DNA from: DASQYE01 sp036389315
GTDB lineage: Bacteria > Acidobacteriota > Blastocatellia > Pyrinomonadales > Pyrinomonadaceae
NCBI GenBank assembly: GCA_036389315.1
Contig: DASVQF010000047.1
Coordinates: forward strand, 21,117-85,116
Direction of reading: 5' to 3'
Length of the DNA: 64,000 bases
The stretch's first letter is position 1. Every line of letters starts with the position of its first letter. Below the pieces are notes generated by a model. It searched no databases. It saw only the letters and a list, made by a program, of their open reading frames with translations, and was not told where the DNA came from. Below, in pieces: positions 27,636-36,471 of the stretch. Made by a program: the position numbers and the translations under genes.

Positions 27636-29914
27636 GGCGCGACTGCCTCCTCTCGTCCGGCACGTTCGAGGTATTGGGCGAAATCGGCCTCGACGAAGAG
27701 GCGGCCCATCTTCTGTAGCTCACGACGGGTCGCGGAGATGATGTGACCCATCTGAACGTGGCCGGAGTTTTCGGCGGCCAGGAAAGCCGCGTTGAGCGCG
27801 ATGTTGCGAATGTTGCCGCCGGAGAGCTTCAGCCGGTGGGCCAGGAAATCGAAATCCAGGTCGGCGCTCACGGGCATCTCTTTCGGGAAGACGTTGCGCC
27901 AGATGAGCTGGCGGTGCTCGGTGTCGGGGAACGGAAACTCGACGACGAAGCGCAGGCGACGCGTGAAGGCTTCGTCTATGTTCTTCTGAAAGTTGCTCGC
28001 CAGGATGACCATCCCCTCGTACTCCTCCATCTTTTGCAAGAGGTAGTTGATCTCGATGTTGGCGTAGCGGTCGTGCGAGTCTTTGATCTCAGAGCGTTTG
28101 CCGAAGATGGCGTCCGCCTCGTCGAAGAAGAGGATGGCGTTGCTCTGGTCGGCCTCCTCGAAAATCCGGTTGAGATTCTTCTCCGTCTCGCCGATGTATT
28201 TGCTGACGACGCAGGAGAGGTCGATCTTGTAGAGGTCTAGGCCGAGAGAGCCCGCGACGATCTCGGCCGCCATAGTCTTGCCCGTGCCCGATGGGCCCAC
28301 GAAGAGAACCGCCAGCCCCTTGCCCAAAGAGACCTTGCGATCAAAGCCCCACTGGCCGAAGATGCGCTGGCGGTGCTTGACGTGCGCGCAGACTTCCTTC
28401 AAGAGCTGCAACTGATCTTCGGGCAGAATGATGTCCGGCCAGGTGTAGAGCGGCACAATCTTTCTCCCGAGCGTCAGGAGCTTGCGATTGGAAGCCGCGC
28501 GGCATGACAGGTAGAGGTCGTCGGCTGTAATCCCGGATTGGCTTCCGCCGCGCATCACGGCCAAAGAGCGCGCCTCCGCGACGGCGAGGCGAATCTTGGC
28601 GGGCGTGAAACTGAATTTATCGGCCAGCGCGCTCGTGTCCACGTCGGGCGCGACCGGAGCCTGCTCCTCGGCCAGCAATCTCTGCCAGAACTCCCTGCGC
28701 AGCTCGTAGCCCGGAACGCCGAACGAGATTTTGAAGACACGACTTGCGCCCGGCAGATGCTCTGCGCCCCAGCACTCACGGCTGCCGATAAAGAGGATGC
28801 CCGCAAATTCTCCGAGCGCGGCGACAAGTGCTGCACGGCCTCGCGCCTCTCTCTCGCCTTCTCCGAGCAGAGCTTCGGCTTGATCGAGATAGATGGCCGC
28901 CTCCGTCAAGACGGCTTCGCGCAGGAGTCGCCGGATGAGGGATGCGAAGCGCGGGCCCTCGGCCAACATCTGCGGCGCATCGGCCACTAACAGCTTCAGC
29001 CCGGAAGCGCGGCACAGCGCCTCGGCCGCAAATTTTTTCCCGCTTCCTTCCGGCCCGTCGTACAGAAAGAGGGTGGAAGCCGGGCCCTCTGCCGGGCGGG
29101 CGTGCGCCGCAGGATGCGATTGAAAAGAGCGTGCCAGCATCTCTTTCGTGTCGGCGGGCACGAGCAGTTGTTCGAGCGTCGCCTGCGGGCTGACCAGCTT
29201 TGTGAAAGGGGCCAGTTGACGATCCAGCGTTTCGACTTCGAGCAGGTAATCGCCGACGCGGTCGTCCAACTTCAAGAGGCGCGAGAGCAGGGCGCTCTGC
29301 TGCGGCTCGCCGCGCGCTTCGTCTGCGTAGAGTAAGAGCTGATGGGCGAGGAGCGGGGCGGCGGGCGCGAGTCGCTGTCTGCCCTTGAGTCTTTCTTCGA
29401 GGGAGCGGCAGAAGAGGTTGAGCATCAAATCAACGCTCGGCCCCTTGCGCGTGACATCGTTTTGCAGGTAGGCGTAGAGCTTTTCGTACTTGATGTCCAC
29501 CTCCGGCGCAAAGCAGACCAGCACGGCGTCCAGATCGAAGGCCGAGAGATGAAACGCCTCGGCCAGCCGGTTGAGCAAAAGGGGCACGCCTTGTGAGAGG
29601 GCCGCTGCCCGTTTGACCGCTATCTGCGCTTCCAGAGCATGCAGGGCCAAGAGGAGCGTCTCTGTCTCGGCTTCCGCCTGAGCTACGCTCGTGTCCGTGC
29701 GGCGCGGTTCTTCCCTGAGGCGGTCAATCTCTTCTTCGGAGATGAAGAGGCCGCGAAACTCGTCGAAGCCGGCGAAGGCCGGATCGCGCCTTTGCCGCGC
29801 GACCTGTAGGTTGAGCAGGAGGTCTAAGCGGTGCAGCTCCTCGAATAGATGCTCGTGGCTGTGCTGATAAAAAGACATAGGGTCAGAGGTGTCTGATGAA
29901 GTGCTCAGCCTCAC
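27632..29914 (-). CDS. AAA+ ATPase of the eCIS (Afp15-like)
   Basis: 760 residues from a GTG overlapping the previous stop (GTGA); an ATG 36 bases further in is an alternative. A helical N-terminal part is followed by a degenerate AAA module (GPEGSGKK in place of Walker A at about 283, and IYLDQAEAL). A canonical AAA+ module follows, with Walker A GPSGTGKT (about 537), Walker B ILFFDEADAIFGKR (about 595), sensor 1 ILASN and an arginine-finger-like DEAFTRRLRF. All eCIS encode such an ATPase, needed for particle assembly or sheath handling. The pairing of a dead and a live module is usual in this family. Confidence 0.92.
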   Translation of the reverse strand: MRLSTSSDTSDPMSFYQHSHEHLFEELHRLDLLLNLQVARQRRDPAFAGFDEFRGLFISEEEIDRLREEPRRTDTSVAQAEAETETLLLALHALEAQIAVKRAAALSQGVPLLLNRLAEAFHLSAFDLDAVLVCFAPEVDIKYEKLYAYLQNDVTRKGPSVDLMLNLFCRSLEERLKGRQRLAPAAPLLAHQLLLYADEARGEPQQSALLSRLLKLDDRVGDYLLEVETLDRQLAPFTKLVSPQATLEQLLVPADTKEMLARSFQSHPAAHARPAEGPASTLFLYDGPEGSGKKFAAEALCRASGLKLLVADAPQMLAEGPRFASLIRRLLREAVLTEAAIYLDQAEALLGEGEREARGRAALVAALGEFAGILFIGSRECWGAEHLPGASRVFKISFGVPGYELRREFWQRLLAEEQAPVAPDVDTSALADKFSFTPAKIRLAVAEARSLAVMRGGSQSGITADDLYLSCRAASNRKLLTLGRKIVPLYTWPDIILPEDQLQLLKEVCAHVKHRQRIFGQWGFDRKVSLGKGLAVLFVGPSGTGKTMAAEIVAGSLGLDLYKIDLSCVVSKYIGETEKNLNRIFEEADQSNAILFFDEADAIFGKRSEIKDSHDRYANIEINYLLQKMEEYEGMVILASNFQKNIDEAFTRRLRFVVEFPFPDTEHRQLIWRNVFPKEMPVSADLDFDFLAHRLKLSGGNIRNIALNAAFLAAENSGHVQMGHIISATRRELQKMGRLFVEADFAQYLERAGREEAVAP

Positions 29915-30468
29915 GTAAACTGGAAGGTCGCTTCGGTAGTGCGCTTGACCTCGCGCTCGGTGCGCGCCTCTATCGAGACCATCCGCACCTCGTAACAGAC
30001 CGAGAGCCTGTAAGGCTTATCGAGCGCCCCCCAGATTTGTGTTAATTGCTCCATCGTGAACGGGCACAGGATGAGCTTCAGCTCGACGGTCGTGTTCTGA
30101 AGTCCGCCTTGAAGCGCCTGCACGGGGATGATCGAGTTTTCATAGAAGACGCGCATCGCTTCGCCGAAGACGCGCTGCTCGTCGAGCTGGTCTTCGGCAA
30201 AGGGCGTCATCATGTAAAAGAGCTGCAAGGAGAGCGGCGGGTAGCGCAAAGCGCCCTGGCCGACGCTCCTCCAATCCTCTGTCTTGGAGAACGGGTTCTC
30301 CTGGACGCGAAAAAGAAAGAGATTGATCTTCGGCTTCATCGAAGGCTGGATGGTCACGTCGGCCGGAGACTCGACCGAGACGCTGAAGGCTTCGGCCGGG
30401 AGCTGCTCCGTCTTGAGCAGTTCCTCAAGGGTCTGCGTGACATCGCCGATGACGGTCGAAGCACTCAT
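29911..30468 (-). CDS. DUF4255 tail terminator/cap protein (Afp16-like)
   Basis: 185 residues. It has the DUF4255 (Pvc16 N-terminal) pattern: an N-terminal VIGDVTQTLEELL helix, INLFLFRVQENPF, then RYPPLSLQLFYMMTPFA and EQRVFGEAMRVFYENSI. The family caps the tube and the last sheath ring and fixes particle end structure. It lies 6 bp after tube 2 and overlaps the ATPase start. Confidence 0.92.
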   Translation of the reverse strand: MSASTVIGDVTQTLEELLKTEQLPAEAFSVSVESPADVTIQPSMKPKINLFLFRVQENPFSKTEDWRSVGQGALRYPPLSLQLFYMMTPFAEDQLDEQRVFGEAMRVFYENSIIPVQALQGGLQNTTVELKLILCPFTMEQLTQIWGALDKPYRLSVCYEVRMVSIEARTEREVKRTTEATFQFT

Positions 30469-30474
30469 CTCTCT

Positions 30475-30924
30475 TCAGCCTTTTTGAATCCCTTCGTGCG
30501 CGAGTTCCAGCGTCTCGATGGCCGTCTCGCCGGGGTTCGCTTTCAAGTCCGGGCCGACCCACTTGACGGGGAAGGCGCGGATCAGATTCCAGCGTCTCAC
30601 GTCATCGCCCTTCTCGTTCATCAGGATGATGGCGATATTATTTTTATTGCTCCGCTTGTTCACGCTGAAGGCTCCGTTGGCGACATCAAACTGCCAGTCC
30701 ATCAGCTCGGTCGAAGTGGTCACGCCGCGCTTGAGCGTGACGTTTGCGAACGTAGTGCTTTCGGGAAACTTCAAGGTCGTAGAGTTATTGCCGCCCTCCT
30801 TGTACTCGAAGACCTTCGTCTCCATGTTGAGCCCGCTGCATTCGGCGAAACCGGCGACGCCGATATTGCTGATCTCCAACCTGAAGCGATAGTTGCCAAA
30901 CGGGTCATCTTTTCTTCTAGCCAT
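30475..30924 (-). CDS. Tail tube protein 2 (T4 gp19 family)
   Basis: 149 residues from the ATG at 30924, preceded by GGGGGAGAGG; the frame upstream of it is Arg-rich noise. Typical gp19/Hcp-like signs are DPFGNYRFRLEISN, AGFAECSGLN, FANVTLKRGVT and the end WVGPDLKANPGETAIETLELAHEGI. It shares this layout with tube 1 at 33465-33899. eCIS usually encode two or more tube paralogues, one of which forms the ring next to the baseplate. Confidence 0.93.
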   Translation of the reverse strand: MARRKDDPFGNYRFRLEISNIGVAGFAECSGLNMETKVFEYKEGGNNSTTLKFPESTTFANVTLKRGVTTSTELMDWQFDVANGAFSVNKRSNKNNIAIILMNEKGDDVRRWNLIRAFPVKWVGPDLKANPGETAIETLELAHEGIQKG

Positions 30925-30938
30925 CGCCTCTCCCCCTC

Positions 30939-32909
30939 TTACCTTCCTTCGCGGACGGAGACGGACTCGGCCGTGCGCGTGATGGTGACGAGCACGAACT
31001 CTGCCGGACGCGCCGGGGCAAAGCCGACCTGCGTGACGACCTGGCCGAGGTCTCGGACTTCGGGCGGGTTGGTCTCCTCGTCGCATTTGACGAAGAAGGC
31101 TTCCTCAGGCGTCGCTCCGGCGAGCGCGCCGCTTTGAAAGAGGTCGCTCATGAAGAGGGAGAGCGTGGCGACGATGGCGTCCCACAGCCGCTTGTCGTTC
31201 GGCTCAAAGAGGCTCCACTGCAAGTTCAAGACGATCTGCTTGATGATCGCCAGGCAGAGGCGGCGCACGTTGACGTATGTCCAGAGTGGCGAGAGCGAGA
31301 GTGTGCGCGCGCCCCACACCCTCAAGCCCCTGCCGGGAAAACTGCGCAGGCAGTTGATGCCCAGCGGATTCAAGAGCGCCTGCTCGCCGTCCGTCACACA
31401 AAACTCGAACTCGACGACGCCGCGCAGGATTTCGTTGGCGGGCGCGCGGCCCACGCCTTCCCCGTTCTCGACGCGAGCGAACACACCCGCCACGTGCCCG
31501 CCGGGAGGAATAAACAGGTCGCGCCCGCCGAAATCCGTCGTCTTCTCCCTGACCCAGGGGTAATAGAGCGCCCCGTATTTCGCGCAGGACAAGAGGTGAT
31601 AATTGACTGCCCACTCTTCGATCTTGTTCGCGCCCCGCCCCGCCTGCGCCCCGCGCGGAGAGTCCAGGATGGCGAAACGGTCGCCCATCTTTTCGCAGTG
31701 TTCGAGCACGGCGCGCTGTCCCGTGCGGAAGCCTTCGAGTTGATCAGAGCCGAGCGCGCCCTCCGCAGTCCTGGCGAAGATGATCCCCTCTTGCGGAATC
31801 TGCGTCGGCTGAAGCACTCGATAGAGGTCTGGGAGGATGAGGTCTGGAACGTTCACGAGCCCGATTTCGTTGACCGCCTCGAAGGTCGCCATCCCGAAGA
31901 GCGAGGCGTTGAGGTCTCGCTGCGCGAGGGGGTCGCCCGCCGGGGCGGGTGGACGAAAGTAAGCCCCGTTCTCGTAGCCTGTGTAATAAGAGAGCGTGAC
32001 CTTTGCCGGGTCGTCGTCGCCCTCCGCGAGATTCTGCGCCGGGCTCGCCTGCGGGCGCGGGCAACTGAGCGTGCGGCAGAGGTCTGTGATGCGCGCCAGA
32101 ATAGAGTTCCCCTTCCTGATGCGCTTCAGGTAGTCCGCCTCGAAAGGCTCTCCGTTGATGACGCGGGCGAAGTACCGCTCGCTCTCTTCCGCCGGCGAGA
32201 GATTGTCAAAGACCTCTTCGCGGACGACCCTGCCGCCCGGCTGGTAACGAAAGATCAGCTTGAAGCCTTTGCCCAGGATGCTGCTCCCGGCGGGAAACTC
32301 ATACGGGCTCGGAAGCTGTCTCTCAAACGTCACCTCTCTGGTCGTGTAGTCGATGGACTTGATCCTGAGCCGCTCGCGGACGGGCTCGCGGGCGTGGACG
32401 ATCATGATCGTATCGGCTTTCTCCTCGCCGACGAGGTCTGCGCCCGCAAGCCCCGAGACCGAGCGGAAGGTCGCGCGGTCGGCGTCCCTCCCGAGCGCCA
32501 AGTCCAATTCCGTCAAGACCAGATCGCCGCTCGACTGATCTTCGACCGTGACGGTCAGGTCGTTTCCCCAGCGCCCCTGGTTGATGGCTTCGACCTTGAA
32601 GAGCGTCTGCGATTGAACGCTCTTCACGGAAGCGTGTGCCGAGCGCGCCGTCTCGTGGGCCACACGCACGACGTAGCAGCGTTCCCCTCCGTTGAGAAAA
32701 AAACCGAACACGCTGTAGGCCAGGTATGAGTAGCCGACGAAGCCGCCGAAGATGTCGTTGAACTGCCCCCAGCTATTGATCTGCTGCGGGTAATTGAGAG
32801 GGCCGCGCTCCGCCTGGCCAACGCAACCCGTGACGCTCAAGCGCAGGAGCGGCGGCGGCGTCGCTTCGACCTCCCTGAGATAGACGCCCGGTGTGCTGAA
32901 ACTGCTCAT
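30939..32909 (-). CDS. Tail sheath protein 2
   Basis: 656 residues. The N-terminus (FSTPGVYLREVE) and C-terminal domain (GINCLRSFPGRGLRVWGARTLS, TYVNVRRLCLAIIKQI, FEPNDKRLWDAIVATLSLFM, then FFVKCDEETNPPE and the final PAEFVLVTI) are those of contractile sheath proteins. The middle ~300 residues differ from sheath 1 and form the variable outer domain. The start overlaps the stop of the small DUF6760-like gene (ATGA). With sheath 1 it would build the contracting outer layer. Confidence 0.94.
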   Translation of the reverse strand: MSSFSTPGVYLREVEATPPPLLRLSVTGCVGQAERGPLNYPQQINSWGQFNDIFGGFVGYSYLAYSVFGFFLNGGERCYVVRVAHETARSAHASVKSVQSQTLFKVEAINQGRWGNDLTVTVEDQSSGDLVLTELDLALGRDADRATFRSVSGLAGADLVGEEKADTIMIVHAREPVRERLRIKSIDYTTREVTFERQLPSPYEFPAGSSILGKGFKLIFRYQPGGRVVREEVFDNLSPAEESERYFARVINGEPFEADYLKRIRKGNSILARITDLCRTLSCPRPQASPAQNLAEGDDDPAKVTLSYYTGYENGAYFRPPAPAGDPLAQRDLNASLFGMATFEAVNEIGLVNVPDLILPDLYRVLQPTQIPQEGIIFARTAEGALGSDQLEGFRTGQRAVLEHCEKMGDRFAILDSPRGAQAGRGANKIEEWAVNYHLLSCAKYGALYYPWVREKTTDFGGRDLFIPPGGHVAGVFARVENGEGVGRAPANEILRGVVEFEFCVTDGEQALLNPLGINCLRSFPGRGLRVWGARTLSLSPLWTYVNVRRLCLAIIKQIVLNLQWSLFEPNDKRLWDAIVATLSLFMSDLFQSGALAGATPEEAFFVKCDEETNPPEVRDLGQVVTQVGFAPARPAEFVLVTITRTAESVSVREGR

Positions 32910-33088
32910 AACGCTTCGGAACCGCTCTCGGCCGAGTCGTTGATCTCCTGGTTGATAGCGGAAATCTCCTTGACCCAGCGATGACGCTCAAGGTGCGATA
33001 GTCCCTCGATCTCATCTTTCGTCCAGTGAAAGTGATAAGCGATGTAGGCTACCTCCTGGGCCAACTTGTCCAGGGGGTAGCGGACTAT
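32906..33088 (-). CDS. DUF6760-like small eCIS protein, start codon unclear
   Basis: A 60-residue frame, R-Y-P-L-D-K-L-A-Q-E-V-A-Y-I-A followed by YHFHW, DEIEGL, ERHRWVKEI and INQEIND. It matches the small DUF6760 proteins found beside sheath and tube genes, which usually begin M-x-x-YPLD. Here the expected start position is ATA (33088), directly overlapping the previous stop. The first standard start in frame is TTG at 33064, which would drop the YPLDK part. Its stop overlaps the sheath 2 start by 4 bp. Family membership rests on pattern memory, and its role is unknown. Confidence 0.7.
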   Translation of the reverse strand: MVRYPLDKLAQEVAYIAYHFHWTKDEIEGLSHLERHRWVKEISAINQEINDSAESGSEAL

Positions 33089-33465
33089 CCCTCCGGGGGC
33101 TGCCCTCCGTTGAGCAAAGCCTCTTCGACTTCAAACTCTGTCTCGCACTCCGGGCACATGACGCTGACTTTGGAGTGGCCGTTCGTGTTGATGCGCCGGT
33201 AGAGGTCTTGCAAGTAGGCCAGATCGGATGAGAAGAGTCCCTCGATGATGGTCGGGTTGATGTCCCTCACCTCGCCGAGCTTGGTGACGACGCGCGAGAG
33301 CAGGATGACGACCAGAAAGCCGGGATTGCGCTGCACGCGCGGGTCTTGCAGCGGGGCGATCTCGTCCTTGGCGTTGGCGAGGCGCATCACGCCTTCACGG
33401 TGCAGGTTGCCGTCCTTGTCTATGTAGCCCTTCGGCAGCGTGAACTCGAATTCCGTTTGCAGCAT
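33085..33465 (-). CDS. Tail assembly chaperone-like protein (T4 baseplate/hub chaperone type)
   Basis: 126 residues. It resembles the tail assembly proteins that sit after the tube in eCIS: FEFTLPKGYIDKDGNLHREGVMRLA, then DEIAPLQDPRVQRNPGFLVVILLSRVVTKLG and IIEGLFSSDLAYLQDLYRRIN. A CPEC pair near residue 107 suggests half of a zinc knuckle. The ATG shares bases with the tube 1 stop (TAATG). Homologues are often labelled T4 baseplate hub assembly chaperone-like; the exact role is not known. Confidence 0.78.
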   Translation of the reverse strand: MLQTEFEFTLPKGYIDKDGNLHREGVMRLANAKDEIAPLQDPRVQRNPGFLVVILLSRVVTKLGEVRDINPTIIEGLFSSDLAYLQDLYRRINTNGHSKVSVMCPECETEFEVEEALLNGGQPPEG

Positions 33466-33899
33466 TAGGCTTTCTCCAATCCTTCATGCGCGATCTCGAT
33501 GGACTCGACGGCGACCTCGTTGGCGCTGGCCTTCAAGTCCGGGCCGGTGTACTTACTGGGCCAGGCGCGGTGCAGCGTCCAGCGCGTCACTTCGTCGTGC
33601 TTCTCGTTATGGAGCGCGATGGCGACGGTCTTGCGCGTGATGTCGCCGTCCATGACGGTCTTGCGCCAGGTGAAGAACTCGTTGAAGTCCAGGACGACGC
33701 CGCGCTTCAAGGTGATGTTGCCGAATTTCGTCAAGCCGGGCAGCTTACGCGGCGTGATCGACTCGTTGCCTTCACGATACTCGATCACGTTCTGCTCCGA
33801 ATTGAGGCCCGTGCATTCGGAGAAACCGGCGATGACGACGTTGTCAAATTCCAGGGTGAAGTTGAATGAAGCAAATGGATCGTTAGCATCTCTTGGCAT
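33465..33899 (-). CDS. Tail tube protein 1 (T4 gp19 family)
   Basis: 144 residues: NDPFASFNFTLEFDNV, AGFSECTGLNSEQNVIEYREG, FGNITLKRGVV and a C-terminal YTGPDLKASANEVAVESIEIAHEGLEKA. It is clearly paralogous to tube 2. It lies 65 bp downstream of sheath 1, with GGAGGAGAAAG upstream of the ATG, so it may have its own strong translation start, as expected for an abundant subunit. Confidence 0.93.
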   Translation of the reverse strand: MPRDANDPFASFNFTLEFDNVVIAGFSECTGLNSEQNVIEYREGNESITPRKLPGLTKFGNITLKRGVVLDFNEFFTWRKTVMDGDITRKTVAIALHNEKHDEVTRWTLHRAWPSKYTGPDLKASANEVAVESIEIAHEGLEKA

Positions 33900-33964
33900 G
33901 GGCTTTCTCCTCCTAGTTGCTCATGGATGTTGTCGGCGGGCGCATAAGGGTTCGCACGCGCTCC

Positions 33965-36019
33965 TCACTTCGCGCCGGGACGCGCCTGCATAATCCTGAA
34001 GATGACAAACTCGGCCGGCTTCGAGGGCGCGACGCCGATGACCGTGATGACCCGGCCCAGGTCAACCGATTCGGGCGGATTGGTCTCCTCGTCGCACTTG
34101 ACGAAGAAAGCCTTCTCGGGTTTGTCGCCGACGAGCTTGCCTTCGAGCCACTGGACGCGCAGAAAGGCGCTAATGTTGCTCGTGATGCGCTTCCAGAGGA
34201 CTTGATCGTTGGGCTCGAAGACGACCCACTGCGTCCCCTTGTAGATGGACTCTTCGAGGAAGAGGAAGAGCCGACGGACGTTGACGTACTTCCACTCGGG
34301 ATCGGAGGAAGTCGTGCGCGCGCCCCAGATGACTATGCCGGCGTTGGCCAGCGAGCGAATGACGTTGACGCCCTGCGGGTTGAGCAGGTCGTGCTCGCCC
34401 ATCGTGACGACCTTCTCGATGCCGACGGCCGTGTTCAGGAAGCCGTCGTCAATGCCTGCGGGAGCCTTGTGCACGCCGCGCCGGACATCCGTGGCCGAGT
34501 AAGAGCCGATGACCGCGCCCGACGGAGGCATCGAAATCGGACGCGCCGTGAGCGGGTCGAGCACCCGTATCCAGGGCCAGTAGAGCGCGCCGTATTTCGA
34601 GCTGAGCGCCTGCTCGCCCGCGAACGCGCCGCTCCCGTTCTTGAAGTCCAGGACTTCCGTCGCCGTCTGTTGTTCGAGCGGGACATCGCCGACGAAGAAA
34701 CAGTCCTTGCGATTCTCGCAGTAGGTCATGCCCTGCAAGATGACCGGCCGGTAAGTGATGCCCGGAGCCGCCACGATGTTGATGTCGTCCACCGTGTCGA
34801 AGGCGTAGAAGCCTGTCTGGTCGAGTGGGCTGCCGATGTAATCGGTCTGCTCTTCGGGATCTCCGTTACTGCCGCCACTGAGGGCGACGGGCGTGGAGGT
34901 GCGGGCGGGCGGGGTGTTGGCGGCCAGCGGAGCAAGCTCCTGCACCCTGATGTACTTGGACTTGCCGGCGCTCAGGTTGATGCGATTCGTCACGTAGTCC
35001 AGCTCGTTTGTGTCTTCCATCGAGAGGCCCGTGAAGGTCTCGACCACCTCGTCGCCATCGTAGACCGTCAGGGTGAAATCTTCGGTCGTCACTCTTGTCC
35101 TGTCCGCATGATCTCTGCCGAGCGGAGGCGTGAAGAAAACCTCTTTGCCGAGCACGCGCGTGACGACGACCCTGTCTAAGTCGCCTTCGGTCGGAGGAGA
35201 AGCCGGAGGAGAAGCTGCCGTATCGGGGATGTCCGAGCCGATGAGCAGAATGGAGCCGATGCTGATGCCCTCGACGCTTTGCAGCATGGCCGAGGACGCG
35301 CCGTCGGCTGCCGCACCGTTGAGCACAGTCGAAGCTCTGCCGGGAAGCATGGCGATGACCGTCGCGTCATCGTCGAGTGCCGGAAGCGTGGCCGGTGTGA
35401 GGGTGACGAAAGTGATCTGCCTGGTCGCCGCGTCTACTTTCGTGACCTGCACACTGGCTGTGTCAGTGTCTCCGAAGATGGACAAAGTCATTCCGGGCTG
35501 AACCAGGGAAACGTCTTCGAGCCGCGCCGTCGTCGCGCCGACCGTGACATTCCCGTCGAGCCGCGTCGTGATCCGGCCCGAGACCGAGACGCCGACTCGC
35601 AGGTTGTTTCCCCACTCGCCTTCGTTAATCGCGCGGACGTTCAAGATCGGCGTCGCGGGCGGAGATAAATCCTCTGTCGCGGCCAGCTCGACGCTGGCGC
35701 GCAGGGCCGTCGGATTGTTGTCCGTATCGAAGTGCACAGTCCGGGCCACGTAGCAGCGCGTGCCGCCTTCGCCGAAGAACTGCTGGACGGCATAGGCCAG
35801 GTACTCGCCTTTGACGAAGCCGCCGAAGGTGCGTTGGAACTCCGAGAAGTTCGTGACCAGAACGGGACGGCCCGGCCCCTCCTCATACTTCACGCCAGCG
35901 ATGGGCCCTTTTTCGGCGATGCCGATGAAGGCTCCCGTGGACGTACCGACACCCTCAATCGGTTTGATTCCACCCGAGACCTCTTCGACGTAAACGGCAG
36001 GGGATAGATATTCCGGCAT
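33965..36019 (-). CDS. Tail sheath protein 1
   Basis: 684 residues with the sheath N-terminus (YLSPAVYVEEVSGGIKPIEGVGTSTGAF) and C-terminal core (GVNVIRSLANAGIVIWGARTTS, YVNVRRLFLFLEESI, FEPNDQVLWKRI, FFVKCDEETNPPESVDLGRV). The long middle insertion (about 110-380) with beta repeats is the surface domain. The first codon overlaps the stop of the Pro/Ala-rich gene (TAATG). Sheath 1 and 2 share the CDEETNPPE loop, which supports a duplication. Confidence 0.94.
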   Translation of the reverse strand: MPEYLSPAVYVEEVSGGIKPIEGVGTSTGAFIGIAEKGPIAGVKYEEGPGRPVLVTNFSEFQRTFGGFVKGEYLAYAVQQFFGEGGTRCYVARTVHFDTDNNPTALRASVELAATEDLSPPATPILNVRAINEGEWGNNLRVGVSVSGRITTRLDGNVTVGATTARLEDVSLVQPGMTLSIFGDTDTASVQVTKVDAATRQITFVTLTPATLPALDDDATVIAMLPGRASTVLNGAAADGASSAMLQSVEGISIGSILLIGSDIPDTAASPPASPPTEGDLDRVVVTRVLGKEVFFTPPLGRDHADRTRVTTEDFTLTVYDGDEVVETFTGLSMEDTNELDYVTNRINLSAGKSKYIRVQELAPLAANTPPARTSTPVALSGGSNGDPEEQTDYIGSPLDQTGFYAFDTVDDINIVAAPGITYRPVILQGMTYCENRKDCFFVGDVPLEQQTATEVLDFKNGSGAFAGEQALSSKYGALYWPWIRVLDPLTARPISMPPSGAVIGSYSATDVRRGVHKAPAGIDDGFLNTAVGIEKVVTMGEHDLLNPQGVNVIRSLANAGIVIWGARTTSSDPEWKYVNVRRLFLFLEESIYKGTQWVVFEPNDQVLWKRITSNISAFLRVQWLEGKLVGDKPEKAFFVKCDEETNPPESVDLGRVITVIGVAPSKPAEFVIFRIMQARPGAK

Positions 36020-36444
36020 TATTGTTCTCCTTTCTTTCCGCTCTTGTGTTCACGCTCTCTGTGCGGGCGCTCTTCGGCGGGCTTGGCCGTTTCGGGCGGC
36101 TGAGTGGACGCGGCAGCCTGCGGCGGAGGCTGCGACTGAGGCGGCGGCAGTGGTGGCGGTTGTGGCGGCTGTGGCTGCGGCTCAGGCTCGGGCTGCGCCG
36201 CTTCGGGTGCGGCCTCTGGCTGCGCCGGTTCGGCTGTGGCCTCCGGCTGCACGTCTCGCGCCTGCGCCTCCAGGACGAGGATGTTGCCGCGACTCCTGTG
36301 GAAGATCATCGCAGGACTGTTCAGATCGCTCTCTTCGACCTGCGCCGTCTCCCTGCTGCCGATCTTTAAAGACCTTCCGCCGGGCAGGTTCAAGTAGATC
36401 GGCTGGTTCCAGACGTTCATGACCTGTGTCGTTTCTTTTGGCAT
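36019..36444 (-). CDS. Small protein with Pro/Ala/Glu/Gln-rich tail, eCIS-associated
   Basis: 141 residues; GGAGG lies seven bases before the ATG. Residues 1-60 form a compact beta-type domain (VWNQPIYLNLPGGRSLKIGSRETAQVEE). Residues 65-120 are a low-complexity Pro/Glu/Ala/Gln tail, and the end is charged (REREHKSGKKGEQ). Small proteins of this shape occur ahead of the sheath in some eCIS loci. I do not know their function; the tail may be a flexible spacer. Confidence 0.65.
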   Translation of the reverse strand: MPKETTQVMNVWNQPIYLNLPGGRSLKIGSRETAQVEESDLNSPAMIFHRSRGNILVLEAQARDVQPEATAEPAQPEAAPEAAQPEPEPQPQPPQPPPLPPPQSQPPPQAAASTQPPETAKPAEERPHREREHKSGKKGEQ

Positions 36445-36471
36445 CTAACTACCTCCTCAATAGTGTGGCCT

